Part shown: piece by piece, positions 1-10,699 of the stretch
Layout: each line of letters begins with the position of its first letter
Numbering within the stretch: the first letter of the stretch is position 1
Source: Gari tellinella
Taxonomy: Eukaryota > Mollusca > Bivalvia > Cardiida > Psammobiidae
DNA length: 64,000 nt
Direction of reading: 5' to 3'
Assembly: GCA_922989275.2 (NCBI GenBank)
Contig: OV277857.1
Coordinates: forward strand, 6,510,001 to 6,574,000
Translations under genes and position numbers: made by a program
Notes under the pieces: model-generated
What the model was told of the DNA's origin: nothing
Seen by the model: only the letters and a program-made list of their open reading frames with translations
The model's database searches: none

Positions 1-347
1 GATATTTTAAAAATCATTGGACCCATCCGTTCTTGTCAGAGTTTGAATAGCCGTATATGAAATATACCTATATTAATGGAAAGCGACTGGTAAATGAAAG
101 TGCCTTGCACAGTGTTAATAACTTAACATGAGTTAATATTTTGAGAGTTTTCCCCCTTTAAAACATTTTCTATTGTTCTGCATAAAACCCATGTTTGACT
201 GACATTGTTCAGGATTAATTTTCATTTATTAAAAGTTTTATCATTAAAAGTGTCTTACACATAATTTACTGAAGTGCATCAATACCATTCAGTCATTCCC
301 CAGTGCAGCACTTTCTTTTCCGGTGGATAACTTCTGCTATACAGAAG

Positions 348-371
348 CTCTCAATTTTGAAAATTGAGAGA
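348..371. repeat. short perfect palindrome
   Basis: A 24-bp near-perfect inverted repeat (CTCTCAATTTT / AAAATTGAGAG) with almost no loop. No related copy was found in the window. The rest of 1-520 is AT-rich with nothing I recognise. Confidence 0.5.
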
Positions 372-519
372 TGTTATGTATACTGTAATTATCTCGGTTT
401 AATGCCCAATAAACGAACTTCTAGAAGGGTAGAGGAGCCAGTTTGTTGGTTAATTCGTTCATCGGTCTGCCTTTGACACATATTTTTGATGCAACTTCTT
501 TTACATTTCTTTACCGATT

Positions 520-1449
520 GACGTCAAACTTTGCATAATAGTGGGGATGAGACAGGGTTGGTTACTCTCCCAACACTCTTCAGCATATTCCTAGAGAGAA
601 TTATGTCGGATGCTTTGGCATACCACGAATGAACGGTTAGCATCGGTGGGAGGACAATCACGAACTTGCGCTTTGGATATGACATAGATGGTATAGCAGG
701 GAAAGAAGAGGAGCTATCCAATCTAGTTGAAAGTCTTTACAAGACATCTACCGAATTTGGCAACAAATCAGCGCAAAAAAACAAAACTGCTGACCAACAA
801 CATCATTGGTATCAGCACTGAAATCATGGTCAATGGGGAGAAGCTTGATTGCGTAGATAGTTTTAAGTACCTGCATGGGTGCGACAGTTTCTGACAAGGG
901 GTCGAAATCCGAGATACTTTCAAGAGCCGCTCAGACCACAGCAGCGCTCGCAAAGTAAAATTAATATGGAATGATCGAAATATAAGCCTCAACTCGAAAA
1001 TAAGGTTGATGCGTTCACTTGTCATATCCATATTCCTATATGCCAGCGATACTTGGACCTTGAATGCAGACTTCGAGCGAAGAATTAGTTCGTTAGGGAG
1101 GTGTTTCAGAAAACACTTTGCATATCATACAAAGAACACATCTCAAATGAAGTAGTTCGAAACAGGATCAAAGAAGCCATTGGACCTCTCGAAGATTTAT
1201 TAACAATTGTCAAGCAACGTAAAATGAGATGCTACGGGCATGTGACGAGATCAACAGGGCTTTCAAAGACAATATTACTAGGGAAGAAGGAGAGACAGAT
1301 AGAGCAAGCGATGGAAAGATAACATAACAGAGTGGACAGATTTAAGTCTAAAGGAAAGGGTGCGGATGGCAGAAAACAGAGGGGAATGGAGAAAGCTTGT
1401 TGTCAAGAAATATATTGTGCCCCAACGGTCCGACATGACTACGGGATAG
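520..1449 (+). pseudogene. non-LTR retrotransposon (LINE) relic: RT palm to C-terminus, inactivated
   Basis: Conceptual translation in shifting frames gives the second half of a LINE reverse transcriptase. In order: MRQG.LLSP near 553-580, LFSIFLERIM near 575-605, the catalytic strand at 672-686, NGEKLDCVDSFKYL near 832-870, a thumb region with RLMRSLVISIFLYA near 1006-1042, and a C-terminal segment with RKMRCYGHV near 1221-1245, then REWT-like and VPQR motifs ending at the TAG at 1447-1449. The region is broken. A frameshift lies near 570, an in-frame stop follows HE near 630, another shift is near 870-890, and one more is near 1311. The catalytic FADD motif reads FGYD at 672-683, so one of the metal-binding aspartates is lost. 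The 5' part (endonuclease and RT fingers) is absent. The C-terminal style is that of the common invertebrate RTE-like LINEs, but clade assignment is an inference. Certain as a dead LINE; uncertain as to clade. Confidence 0.85.
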
Positions 1450-2689
1450 GTGAAGGTGATTAATTATTAAATTGATATGTGGGTGTTATTTTTCATACGA
1501 GGGGTTTCAAAAAGTACAAAGTTATTGTTCTTTATTGGAGTTCTGTACTAAAAAGCGCAGTTAGGCGTTTGTTAGCCCTATAGTAATATGATAATTCTTA
1601 ACTTTTGTTTTAGTTTTTAGTTTTCAAAAAAGGACGGATGACTATTTTCTAGATGCCTGCACTCGTAAATGTTCTCTACAACCATTGACAACAAGTAAAG
1701 TAATGTTTTAGTTGTACTACTATAATTTCTTACTTCTCCATGACTCTCCTCTTCCGAGTAATTTGCCTGTGGGTGTTTGCAAACTAAGTTTCGAAAGTTC
1801 TTATTCTTGTTCACCATCTCCGTATTTGTCTGCAGCCAAGAAATCTAGTGCTATTTGGGTGACGTGGAGCTTTATTCTTTTTTGTATTTTACTGGACTTG
1901 GTGTTATTTATGGGTTTCTTGAAACTTTTACTGTTACTGTTTGGTTGTTTGGAATCACTTTTGGTTTTCATTTTCGAATTCAGATGGATTAATCTAACAG
2001 TTTTTTTGTGTATTGTTTGCCCTGGTAATGTTCCAAATTAAGTATTTTTACCTAAAGAGTTTTTGCATTATGGTTCTTGGCACGGTGACTGACGGCTGCA
2101 GAGAAAACGTCGAAAATTTGGTCGCAGTAATAACAGCTAAATCTAGCTTCGCATAAAAAGAAAGAAAACGCTCTTGAGCTGACCGTACAAACGTTTTCAT
2201 TCATTTTCACAGCTGATGATACATGCCCTCTAGAGCTGACCGTACAATTTGCTTCGCATTGTTTACATGATTTCTGGCGTTTAAACTGCACATTCAAATA
2301 TATCATTTCCATAGAATCGTATCAGTAGATATAAAATATATTTTGACAATAGAATGTGTAGGTTAAGATGTAGAAACTGCCGTTTAGATGGCAAAATTTA
2401 CTGGGTCTTTATAACAACGCTATCGAAAACACGATGAGCCTTCGCCAGTATCCGAGAATATTCAACAAGATGAATTCAAGACACCAACTCAATACGTTGA
2501 AAATTTCACACCTGCAACATATCTAAACAGGTATGTCATAGGTTCAGCATTGAAATCAATGTTTGAATGTCTGCAGAATGGGATTTACTCACCCCTTAGC
2601 GGTCTCGCAAGTCCGCCATTGTGACATTTCTCGATTCAGTGCTCAGCAGCTACCGGTACGGAGCTCAAACAACACGTACAGGTTTATAC
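1450..2689. other. AT-rich intergenic DNA, no gene recognised
   Basis: The longest open frame here (1712-2041, plus) encodes a hydrophobic low-complexity peptide with no recognisable domain and sits in T-rich DNA, so I do not call it. A short direct repeat GAGCTGACCGTACAA occurs at about 2176 and 2235. No transposon ends were seen. Confidence 0.4.
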
Positions 2690-2754
2690 ACCGTGGTTTT
2701 GCGTTTGCGTACGTTTGCGTTTAAACGGGAAAGAATAACATATTCTCCACTGTA
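2690..2754. mobile_element. Family A fragment (right end only)
   Basis: The sequence keeps the GCGTTTGCGTACGTTTGCG arm and the TTCTCCACTG terminus followed by TA, matching the right end of the full 246-bp copies. The left arm and core hairpin are missing or unrecognisable. Confidence 0.75.
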
Positions 2755-3172
2755 TGTTCATTACAAACCGTTTCGAGTCAGATTGGACGTTACGTTATTC
2801 GGTGACTGATCGGCGGCTGATCGATCCCAAAATAAGTGACAACCTAATTAAAGATAGAAGCTGAGAAAATTAATGATACTTTTTACGCTTTCAAAAGTCT
2901 GTCAATTTCGGCATTTAATTGCATTCCGTTTGTGTTAAGTTTTGCTTGCAGGGTAAGGGGAAATGTTTTCCCCACTTTATAAGAACATATTCTAGTTCAT
3001 TCAAAATATCTGTATATAATGGAGAAAATATAAATCTGAATTATTCAAATTTGCTAGTTATTTGAAAATAAAAAAAACATAACGAGGACCATGGTAAATA
3101 GATATGCTCGTAATAAAACAAACACAAATACCAAAATAACGAACAAAACTCTGAAAGAAGGTTATTGAGTTA
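2755..3172. other. intergenic, no feature recognised
   Basis: AT-rich DNA between two Family A insertions. No terminal repeats, coding frames or RNA motifs recognised. Confidence 0.35.
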
Positions 3173-3418
3173 CAGTGGAGAATGTGTTATTCTTTCCCAA
3201 TAAACGCGTTTACGCTAAAACTATTATTTGCAGTGCAAACAGTTTGGAGCCAGATCAGACGCCGGGTAACCCGGCGTCTGATCAGGCTCCAAACTGTTTG
3301 CCACCAAGATAAACATGAATTATCAGAATTGTCCAAAAGTTGTTCTTTTCTACGTTTTAGCGCTTTGCGTTTGCGTACGTTTGCGTTTAAACGGGAAAGA
3401 ATAACAGATTCTCCACTG
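3173..3418. mobile_element. Family A MITE, full length, 246 bp (TA target)
   Basis: Ends are CAGTGGAGAA and TTCTCCACTG with TA on both sides, the hallmark of Tc1/mariner-type insertion. Core 1 lies in the middle: CAAACAGTTTGGAGCC, GATCAGACGCCGGG, apex TAA. The stem has one A:A mismatch, shared in complementary form by the other full copies. Orientation: the CCCAATAAACGCG arm is on the left. No transposase is encoded; it would depend on an autonomous element elsewhere. Confidence 0.92.
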
Positions 3419-3517
3419 TACTCTCCCGCTTGCTCTTATCTGGATCATCAACAATATTGTATAGTTGATGATGTTTCGTTTTACATGTGGTAATACCAGG
3501 GTATTGTAATTATATAA

Positions 3518-3762
3518 CAGTAAAACCTCTCTATTACGAATACTATAAAGAATGCACTGACAAGTGACAGCTTAAAGTATTATAAACGTAAAACAGAAAG
3601 CTCTTAAAGTAGTGTTCTGTTTTACGTTTGTTGTGTTTTAAGCAGTCGCCTTTCTTAAACACATAATAGTTGCCACACTTTGTACTAAAGAGGGTTTCAT
3701 GTATATAACAAAAAATTGCAGTAACCAGCAACGATCAATAGCTCATACGAGAGTTTTATTGC
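3518..3762. mobile_element. Family F element (pogo-like ends, core 2), degraded
   Basis: Begins CAGTAAAACCTCTC followed by TATTACG, as the intact copy at 4838-5121 does. It carries a worn core 2 (AAACGTAAAACAGAAAGCTC and its complement) and a GCAGTCGCC arm. The right end is inferred from a CGAGAGTTTTATTG remnant near 3749-3762. Confidence 0.65.
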
Positions 3763-3863
3763 TCTCTTGCAATTTGACGAGATAGATTTCCAGAAATTGT
3801 GAATTTGTCCAACTCTAATTCCATATGTTTGACAGTTCATTTTACTAGTATCTTGTTATAGTA

Positions 3864-4089
3864 CAATGGAGAAAACGTTATTCCTTCCCGTTTTAAAGCA
3901 AACGAAATGCAAACGCATTTCACTTGAATGTAGATTTGTTTTTGGACATTTCTAACTTTTCATTATAATCTGAGTGGCAAACAGTGTAGAGCCTGATCAG
4001 ACGACGGGTTAGCCGGCCCCTGATTTGGCTCCAAACTGTTTGCAATGGAAATAAAGGCGTTTTTGGGATAGAATAAAAATTCTCCACTG
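3864..4089. mobile_element. Family A MITE, older divergent copy
   Basis: Ends CAATGGAGAA and TTCTCCACTG are flanked by TA. A core 1 variant occupies 3979-4045, with GATCAGACGACGGG on the left and a diverged right half. It is shorter and more mutated than the 246-bp copies, so it predates them. Confidence 0.85.
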
Positions 4090-4174
4090 TAGCCTTAATG
4101 CATTGTCTCACTGAATGGGTAATGGGCTATTAAAGTATTCATTCGGGGTTCTCTACTGTTTCAATGTAGTAAAT

Positions 4175-4255
4175 GTTGCGGTCACAAGTAGACATGTTTA
4201 ACTAGGTAAACCCCATTTCATTTATATAATTGAAATAAAATATGTTTAAACTAAC
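4175..4255. repeat. dispersed repeat shared with 53056-53125
   Basis: A segment ending in TTGAAATAAAATATG and TTAAACTAA recurs near 53088-53112 in similar context. It resembles the 3' tail of a dispersed element, but neither copy has recognisable ends. Confidence 0.35.
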
Positions 4256-4410
4256 TAGGTTAATACAATGCATCTCCTAAACAAAGCAACTCGACAAAAT
4301 CATTGGACTTGGTGTTTAAAGCAGATGACTGCTTATACAAGAGAAAATAAAGCAGAAAGCTTCCTTAGGAACATTGATACGTTTCTGTAATCGTATTTAA
4401 CTCATTTAAC

Positions 4411-4660
4411 TCATTGAGCCCTAGTGACGCATATATGCGTCCTTTACCAAATGTGAACATGTGAAGAGTACACTTGTCCTATGCAAACAGTGAAGTCCCT
4501 GTTCAGAGGGCTCCTGTAGGAGCCCTCTGATCAGGGACTTCACTGTTTGCCACTTTGCAATTTATTACAAAAACAATCCTAAATAGTTTAAAATGGACCA
4601 GCCTTTATCATTGCAAATTGGACTTGTTCATTGGAAATTTTAGGGGATAATGAGTTGAGC
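4411..4660. mobile_element. Family H element with intact core 3 hairpin
   Basis: Flanked by TTGA on both sides (CATTGAGCCCTAG on the left, AATGAGTTGAGC on the right). The centre is a near-perfect core 3 hairpin: AAACAGTGAAGTCCCTG, CAGAGGGCTCC and the complement, apex TGTA. Terminal repeats are short and weak; the TTRA target suggests a relation to TTAA-inserting (piggyBac-like) elements, which is an inference. Confidence 0.7.
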
Positions 4661-4837
4661 ATAGTGCATACTAAAGTAGACGGAAGCAAACAGTTTTAGA
4701 ACCTTGTGAGACGCTGCGTTACAGATTTAATAATAAAATATTCTGCTGTATGGGCAAACATTATTGTTAGTTTAGGTACCCTTGTAGATCTATAATGAAC
4801 TCTTCCAGCAATCACATAGGGAGAGTTCAATGTAATA

Positions 4838-5121
4838 CAGTAAAACCTCTCTATTACGACCACTCAAACTAAGGATAATTCATAGTATAATAGACAGGTG
4901 ATAGCTAAAAGCAAGGTGACAGTGAAACAGAAAGCTCCTACAGGAGCTTTCTGTTTCTTTGTCACCATGCTTTAAGCAGTCACCTGCCTTAAACACCCAA
5001 TAATCAACAAAAAAGTGTTAATATATAAACTGCTCTATATATCAATATTAATTTAATTCCCTATCTGGAATATTGAAAAAAATAATTCAAAACTAGTGGC
5101 CGTTATAAAGAGGTTCTACTG
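4838..5121. mobile_element. Family F element, full length (TA target, core 2)
   Basis: Starts CAGTAAAACCTCTC then TATTACGACC and ends GGTTCTACTG, with TA on both sides. The central hairpin is core 2: GTGAAACAGAAAGCTCC and GGAGCTTTCTGTTTC, apex TACA. It is flanked by CAGGTGA and GCAGTCACCTG arms. The CAGTRRAACCTCT-type ends are typical of pogo-like Tc1/mariner MITEs. No coding capacity. Confidence 0.85.
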
Positions 5122-5643
5122 TATTCAGACATAAATCAGATACATAATTTGGCGTAAGTTGTTCATGACGATTTTGGAACTATATGCTCACCGTTTGGAC
5201 ATGTATGCCAACTGACACTCTGATTCGGATTTTCGAAAAAAGAACATTTTATTGTATGTGAATATAACTATTACATTATTGAACCTCGATAGCTCAAACT
5301 CCCTTGAGTTGACAATTATCTCTATTTATTTAGTTGCATTGCAATGGTTCAAGCAAAGCCACATTTTAGTTTTTAAAGGCGGATACATTTGATTATTACG
5401 AGCTCAAGTTATCGAAGTTCGACTATAGTATTATGTGACTTATTAGAATTAGAACGCTTCCGCCATTTGTTACAGCGAAGGGTGCATAAGATATGATAGT
5501 GATGTATTTGTAAAAATACTAGCTTGAATAAACAATTTATAAATACCAAATCTGAAAATTTGAATGCTTCACGTTACTTAAATACCATATAATTTCTAAT
5601 CCCCGTCTTTGCTGTCTTTCTGAAAAGCACACTTCCCCTATTT
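5122..5643. other. intergenic, no feature recognised
   Basis: AT-rich DNA between a Family F and a Family C element. No ends, coding frame or repeat recognised. Confidence 0.35.
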
Positions 5644-6012
5644 CAGTATTTCCTCCCTACAACGGCCCTCCCAACAACGACCCCTTCCTTACAACGATCC
5701 TTGCCGAAGTTTAATAAACAGCACAAATATGTCTAAGGTTTTTACTTTTGCAATATCGTCTGCTTTAGATTGTCGTCTGCTGTATTTTCTCAAAGTTACA
5801 TATAAGTGCACATTTTGATAAAAAAAATATAATGACGAGTGACAAACAACTTGAAATAAGATCAAGCGCCGCGTTAGGCGTCTTTTGGTCTGGATTCAAG
5901 CTGTTTGTAAATTTAAACCAAGTCTTAATTTTCACTCCCTATAACGACTCCCTCCGAACAACATACACAATATGTGTCTCCCATAGGGAGTCACTGTAGA
6001 GAGGGAGCACTG
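5644..6012. mobile_element. Family C MITE (TA target), slightly worn
   Basis: Left end CAGTATTTCCTCCC then TACAACG; right end GAGAGGGAGCACTG followed by TA. Inside are the family's CCCAACAACGACCCC motif, paired CGTCTGC motifs (5758-5785) and a worn core 1 (5846-5915). The right subterminal CTCCGAACAAC motif matches the copy at 27006-27363. Confidence 0.82.
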
Positions 6013-6440
6013 TATCATGTTAGGTTTTCTGTATACTGTTTCGACAATTAGTATCATGTCAGATGGTTTTGAACGTGACTAAAATTTAAATTTAATCCTC
6101 AAGATATCTTCTCCGGAAAATTAACTTCTTGTTGGCAAACGCGAGAAAAAACTAAATACATTCTTAACCTCCTGCCAGCCAAAGGCGAAATGTGATACAT
6201 ATTACAACTTGCTTGTATCCAGATGACACACCTGGCAACACCACACTTCATCTGGATCCAAACCGTATTGCAATATCATGATTGTTTCTTAAAACAAATG
6301 CAGATAAATAAACTCTATGAAATGTTGCAGCTGATAGTTACTTGACTAAGTTTAAGCTTCATGTCTTTTAAGTGGTTGACCATGAAAGTCTCTTAATGAA
6401 AACGACGGATTTATTTATTTTTTGTCATAGTATCTTTTTC
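6013..6440. other. intergenic; possible worn core 1 relic
   Basis: Around 6210-6275 a faint inverted pair (TATCCAGATGACACAC / TTCATCTGGATCC) resembles a degenerate core 1. Nothing else recognised. Confidence 0.3.
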
Positions 6441-6444
6441 TTAA

Positions 6445-6641
6445 TCCATTCGAGCCCAGTTTATTTTTCTATGCGTATATATTGAATTTGTCCATTTTTA
6501 TCTAAGGGGTGTCTGGTCTAACTTTTCATTTTATTTTAGATTAAAATTCCTATCAGCAAACAGCGTAGACTCTGATCAAACGCCGCATTATGCACTGTTT
6601 GTCTGTGTCCTATATAAGTATAGGACGTGGCCACACATGGG
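6445..6641. mobile_element. Family D element (TTAA target, CCCATT ends), worn
   Basis: TTAA precedes TCCATTCGAGCCC at the left and follows CCACACATGG at 6641, matching the CCCATTTGTGCC ends of the copy at 29320-29540. The interior has CAGCAAACAGCGTAGAC and TCTGATCAAACGCCGC, a core 1 variant whose right half is mostly lost. Confidence 0.7.
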
Positions 6642-6645
6642 TTAA

Positions 6646-7339
6646 ACATAGTATTTTGTTTTAACATGTACAGTCGTTCTTCTGAAAAATAGACTGCGGA
6701 AATGTCTATACACATATAAGCATTACTACTTAGAAATTTCACTACGGTCAACGGAATAAAGACTTAAGTCAACGAACTATTTGACATTTTCCTTTCTCCT
6801 TTTCGATAGGGAAAAGTCATGCCAGAAAAGAACAGGATCGTGTTTGGTTTCTTCCGAAGAAAATACACAGACCACATGAGCGTTTTAAAGTCGATCTAAA
6901 TACTATGATTATACTCAGCAATTTTTATCTGAGAAAAGTGTTTCATTTGATAAAATAGAATAGGCAACTAGTGCATAGGAATCTAACTATTATTTAAACA
7001 ATAATGGATTTGTAATGACGAAGATTGTCTAAATTTTGCATAATTATTTTTTGTAATTAATACTAACGTCGTACAAAATGAATATGTATTGCCTTTAGCA
7101 AACATTGATTTTAATTATTTTATTCAAACAAATACAAGTATTTCAGGTATTTAAGCTACCATCTGCTAGAATATAGAAACTATTTCTAATAATACATATA
7201 CATAACTGTTTCAATCGGAGCAATTTAGCTCAGGGGAGGAATAAATTACATGTTCTAAAAATCACTTCTTTGGGGAAAAGGATCAATACAGCGGTGTGTT
7301 CTGTTCTTCAAAAGCAGCTAGAATTTAAGCCAACTGACT
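6646..7339. other. intergenic, no feature recognised
   Basis: AT-rich DNA with no transposon ends, coding frames or RNA motifs that I recognise. Confidence 0.35.
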
Positions 7340-7470
7340 GAGGTTTATCGAAATGAACTTCACGGTGTTCGATCTGGTTGTTAACTTAATGCTTTCACTC
7401 AAAATGATTCGGCTCTAAATGACCTTTTTGTGTCGATGGGCCGTAAAACACCATTCATTCATTCTTTCAT
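7340..7470 (+). mobile_element. SINE-like 3' tail ending in (CATT)n
   Basis: Ends with GTGTCGATGGGCCGTAAAAC followed by CATTCATTCATT repeats. A GGTGCCGTAAA-type motif followed by short simple repeats is typical of mollusc SINE tails and also appears at 9848 and 39100. No tRNA-like head is visible, so this is a 5'-truncated or unrelated copy. Confidence 0.4.
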
Positions 7471-7708
7471 TCACTCTCAATGACGTCTCAAATCGCGTTT
7501 TCAAACAGTTTGGGGTCCTGATCAGACGCCGCGTTACGCGGCGTCTGATCAGGACCCAAACTGTTTGACACTCTTTCCAATTTCGTCAGTCATATGGTCT
7601 TAAATCTAACTTTGAAACGTGTCTTGCGGACAGTAATACTGAAGCAGACGCAAAAAAAGCTGGGAAGGGGAAACAATCTCCCGAATAATTTGAGCACGAA
7701 AGAGTTAA
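7471..7708. mobile_element. Family B MITE with near-perfect core 1
   Basis: The right end reads ACGAAAGAG then TTAA; the left CACTCTCAATGACGTC corresponds to the ACTCTTNN end of related copies but merges with the preceding CATT run. The core at 7503-7567 is an almost perfect hairpin (GGTCCTGATCAGACGCCGCG, apex TTA). The right arm carries GCAGACG motifs. Confidence 0.8.
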
Positions 7709-7849
7709 TGTGAATACGGCAATGAAAGTGTTCGACTGTGTGTTCCAAGCTTTTTGCAATAGACATTGATATTTATAGTGCAAACGCTCTTTTTGGGAAG
7801 GGAAACGTGTTTTTGCCCTGATAAATGGTAAAACAATTCTAATGGTTAA

Positions 7850-8069
7850 CCCATTTGTGCCTGGATATGCAATATATTCCCCTTTAGTCTTGCTAGAATA
7901 TTTTCATTACAGATAAAAAAGTGTATTCTAAGGACAATGCTATTTTCCCCCCAAAAAATCAGAACTTTTCATATGCAATATAGCAGACAGTGTAGACCCT
8001 GATTAGAAGCCGCGTAATACGTCTACACAGTTTGCCAATATCCCCTTCAATAAACTCTCGGCTTAAATG
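7850..8069. mobile_element. Family D element, right end worn
   Basis: TTAA at 7846-7849 is followed by CCCATTTGTGCCTGG. Core remnants GCAGACAGTGTAGACC and TGATTAGAAGCCGCG lie at 7982-8013. The expected AAATGGG/TTAA right end reads AAATGGTTTCAA. Confidence 0.7.
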
Positions 8070-8750
8070 GTTTCAAGTTTGGCTAGACTAGCAAAGCCTT
8101 TCGTGTGACTTGCCCACCTTTTTCATTCAGAATGTCTATAAGAAATATAACCAATTAACAAAAAATACAATGATTTATATCTACTACAAGCCATTTTTTT
8201 CAAATCTTTTAAACTGTTATTCTGTGTCAAATGTCTTTGTGAAAGTCAGAATATCTCTATTACCTCATCTGCTTTAAATTCTCAAATTTAGATTTTAGGT
8301 AACTTGAATAAAGTTGTATCATATTGAGTTTCAAACACTTCAGTTGCTATTCAGAATCCAAATTGTTTGCAAATAACCATTGCACTCGGGGTACGGCAGT
8401 TACGGGGTTGAAAATTTATTTGAAAAAGAAACACTCGGTGTTACTTGTCTAGGTTTAACGACCGACCGTGTCAAAAATAAGTGGCTTTTATGGCATCGGT
8501 GGGAATATATATTTTCCATCTATTGTGATTTATTGTATTTGACATAGTCGATTAGGGCAAAAGGGCAAACTCTTACCAGAAAGTAGTTGTTGTCTGTAAG
8601 GCATTATATAAGCAAGGAAAAATAGCCAGAGAAGAAATAATAGTAGTATGTACATGAACAACCATCTGCATTGTAAAATTTATCGCAGTTTTATATAATA
8701 CCAACCGTATATTTTACTGCATGTTGAATGTGTTTGGGCATGTACAAATA
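8070..8750. other. intergenic, no feature recognised
   Basis: No recognisable element ends. An isolated AATCCAAATTGTTTGCAAAT near 8356 could be the worn right half of a core 1 hairpin. Confidence 0.3.
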
Positions 8751-8751
8751 T

Positions 8752-9150
8752 GGTCAAATCTCGTATTCTCGTGGTTTCTCATAATCTCGTGTCTAACAAA
8801 AACAGATTAAATGGACACTCCCGACATCCAGAAATATATCAACTCTTTTCCTTCGATAAATTTATGTTGGAAAATGTTGTAAGGACCAATAAAACATCAA
8901 TTGGGTTTGAATTATCCTTTTTCGAAATTTCACATGTAAAACGTGTTGGATATTGTAATTCATTTAATACTTGTGCATAGTTTAAAATAAATAAACAAAC
9001 AAAAATTGATGCCACAGACACAGAAATTGTCCATATGATAGATTTAAAGTGACTCTAAAAACACTTATCTGAACTGAAGATTTAACCCCCTCCATAGCAA
9101 CAAACGTTGACAACCAATCAGAAGGCACGAGAATACGAGAATTATTTGAC
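8752..9150. mobile_element. unclassified element with ~24-bp inverted ends
   Basis: GTCAAATCTCGTATTCTCGT at the left is inverted at the right as ACGAGAATACGAGAATT then ATTTGAC. The ~400-bp span encloses a 76-codon open frame (8750-8980) with no recognisable product. This was the only copy seen in the window. Confidence 0.55.
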
Positions 9151-9589
9151 TGAATCAGATCATGCAGGGAGGTGTATTCAAACGTAGAAATGACCTAGAT
9201 ATTATTTTGTTATTATTATTTTTATGGATGTTATACTTTATTCTGAGTTTCAACTGTCTTTTAAGCCACAAAGAAGAATTCTTAAAAGCAATGTATATGC
9301 TTTATATATTTTCTAAGGCTTAGCCCCGCGAGAATAGGAGACAACAGTATATATTGCTCGTTGCTTCATATGATTGACTACCCATATTTCCTATCTCGTT
9401 AAATTGTTGTAATATCAGGGTGTTTTGAAATTACACCACACTTCAAAACTAAGAGGGAGACAGCCCTAATATTTTAGTTAACTAATTCATCATCCTTGAA
9501 CCTGTGTCGTGTTGTTCTTGGTTATTTTTCCTTTATTGTTGTGTTGTTGTTTTTGTGTGTGTTGCTGCTTCTGTCGATGTTCTCTAGAG

Positions 9590-9848
9590 ACCTTCCAATC
9601 TTGTCGGGGTTCTAGGGCTTTATTGTCATTGGGGATGTTTTCTGTTTATTAGACCGAGATTATCCCCTCTGCCAAGAACTTCAAGTGTTTTGATATAATG
9701 CGCTGCTTCGCACCGAATGAGATAAGCCAAAATAATCTCCCTAAAATCACCATCATCTCATATCACCCTTCACCATTCACCGGCGTTACGTATCTGAACG
9801 ATTTTGTGTCGCAGCGCCGTACAACCCAACCAATCCATCCATCTGTCG
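9590..9848 (+). mobile_element. SINE-like element with (CCAT)n tail, copy 1
   Basis: Shares motifs in order with 38850-39119: a TTGTCAT stretch, CGAGATTA.CCCCTCT, CCAATCACC-like runs, CATTCACYGGCG, GTGTCGCAGYGCCGTA, then CCATCCATC. The shared order and simple-repeat tail indicate a SINE family. No clear tRNA head or target duplication. Confidence 0.6.
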
Positions 9849-9990
9849 ATGTTGCTTATGTTGTTTCAGTTGTTGTTGTAAATATTTTGATCCAAATCAA
9901 ATGTCGAGTATTGTTTGGCAAGCTTCCCAACGTTTCTTGCAGTTTAAAATAATATTTTAAGCATTTATTAGACAACCTAAATTCATTATA

Positions 9991-10148
9991 GGAATAAAAA
10001 ACATATTTTTGCGGTTCACGACGGTATGAATACATCGGCTTCGCAGGGGGTAAGTTTCGTAAAGGCCCGGAGGGCGTTTACGATAAACTTACCCTGCGAA
10101 GCCGATGTATTCATACCGCGTGAACGGCAAACAAATGTTGTTTATTCC
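9991..10148. repeat. 158-bp hairpin (foldback element)
   Basis: Left arm TATGAATACATCGGCTTCGC pairs with right arm GCGAAGCCGATGTATTCATA; pairing extends outward through TTCACG/CGTGAA to GGAATAAA/TTTATTCC and inward through TAAGTTT/AAACTTA to an apex around GGCCCGGAGGGC. No second copy in the window and no clear target duplication. Confidence 0.8.
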
Positions 10149-10699
10149 TTATATTTATATTTTTATTTTCTGTCTTGTCAATTTAATGTGTAATTTGACC
10201 AGATTTGTTTTCATGTATATAAATATATCATATACCGGCCAAATAGGTTTGACAGATGTAATCCTGGATGTAACAGCCATTCGATCTCTATAATATGCGG
10301 TATGAAAAGTAGTCCAAAATCCATGTTTCGGAGTTGATTACAAAGTCAAGATTTTACCCAGTAAACTGTCGCTGTGTGCTTATAAGACATTAAAAGTAAA
10401 CAATGCAACTTAAATATCTATTATTAAAGCATATTTTAAAAAACCGGTCGCGCATGTTTATTTCAGCCTTATTGCACTCCATAGCAACCATTAGCTGGTC
10501 GCTAGGTCGGTATCTCTCCGCGGCTGAGACTCCGCTCTCTTCCTAACTGGCTGGAACCAGTTTCGATTTGTAGGTTCATCGAGAATTTACCTGCATATTT
10601 TTAATACGATTACATAGAGACTTTTCAGGGTGAATGTAAATATTCAACATTGGCAAAGCAGACTTCATTAGACCGAATAATGATTTACAATATTTTGTT

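Noticed and set aside
1712..2041. 109-codon open frame with hydrophobic stretches
   Set aside because: It lies in T-rich DNA, which yields Leu/Phe-rich frames by composition; no domain, no conserved start context, no homologous copy.
3182..3493. Similar short frames recurring near 3.2, 33.2, 46.3 and 50.1 kb
   Set aside because: They are translations of the 246-bp Family A element on one or other strand, running through the hairpin; they encode no transposase motif.
7503..7567. Rho-independent-like terminators
   Set aside because: GC-rich hairpins are transposon cores; they occur away from any gene and lack a following T-run.
8750..8980. 76-codon frame inside the 8752-9150 inverted-end element
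   Set aside because: No similarity to transposase or any known motif; composition is ordinary for this AT-rich DNA.
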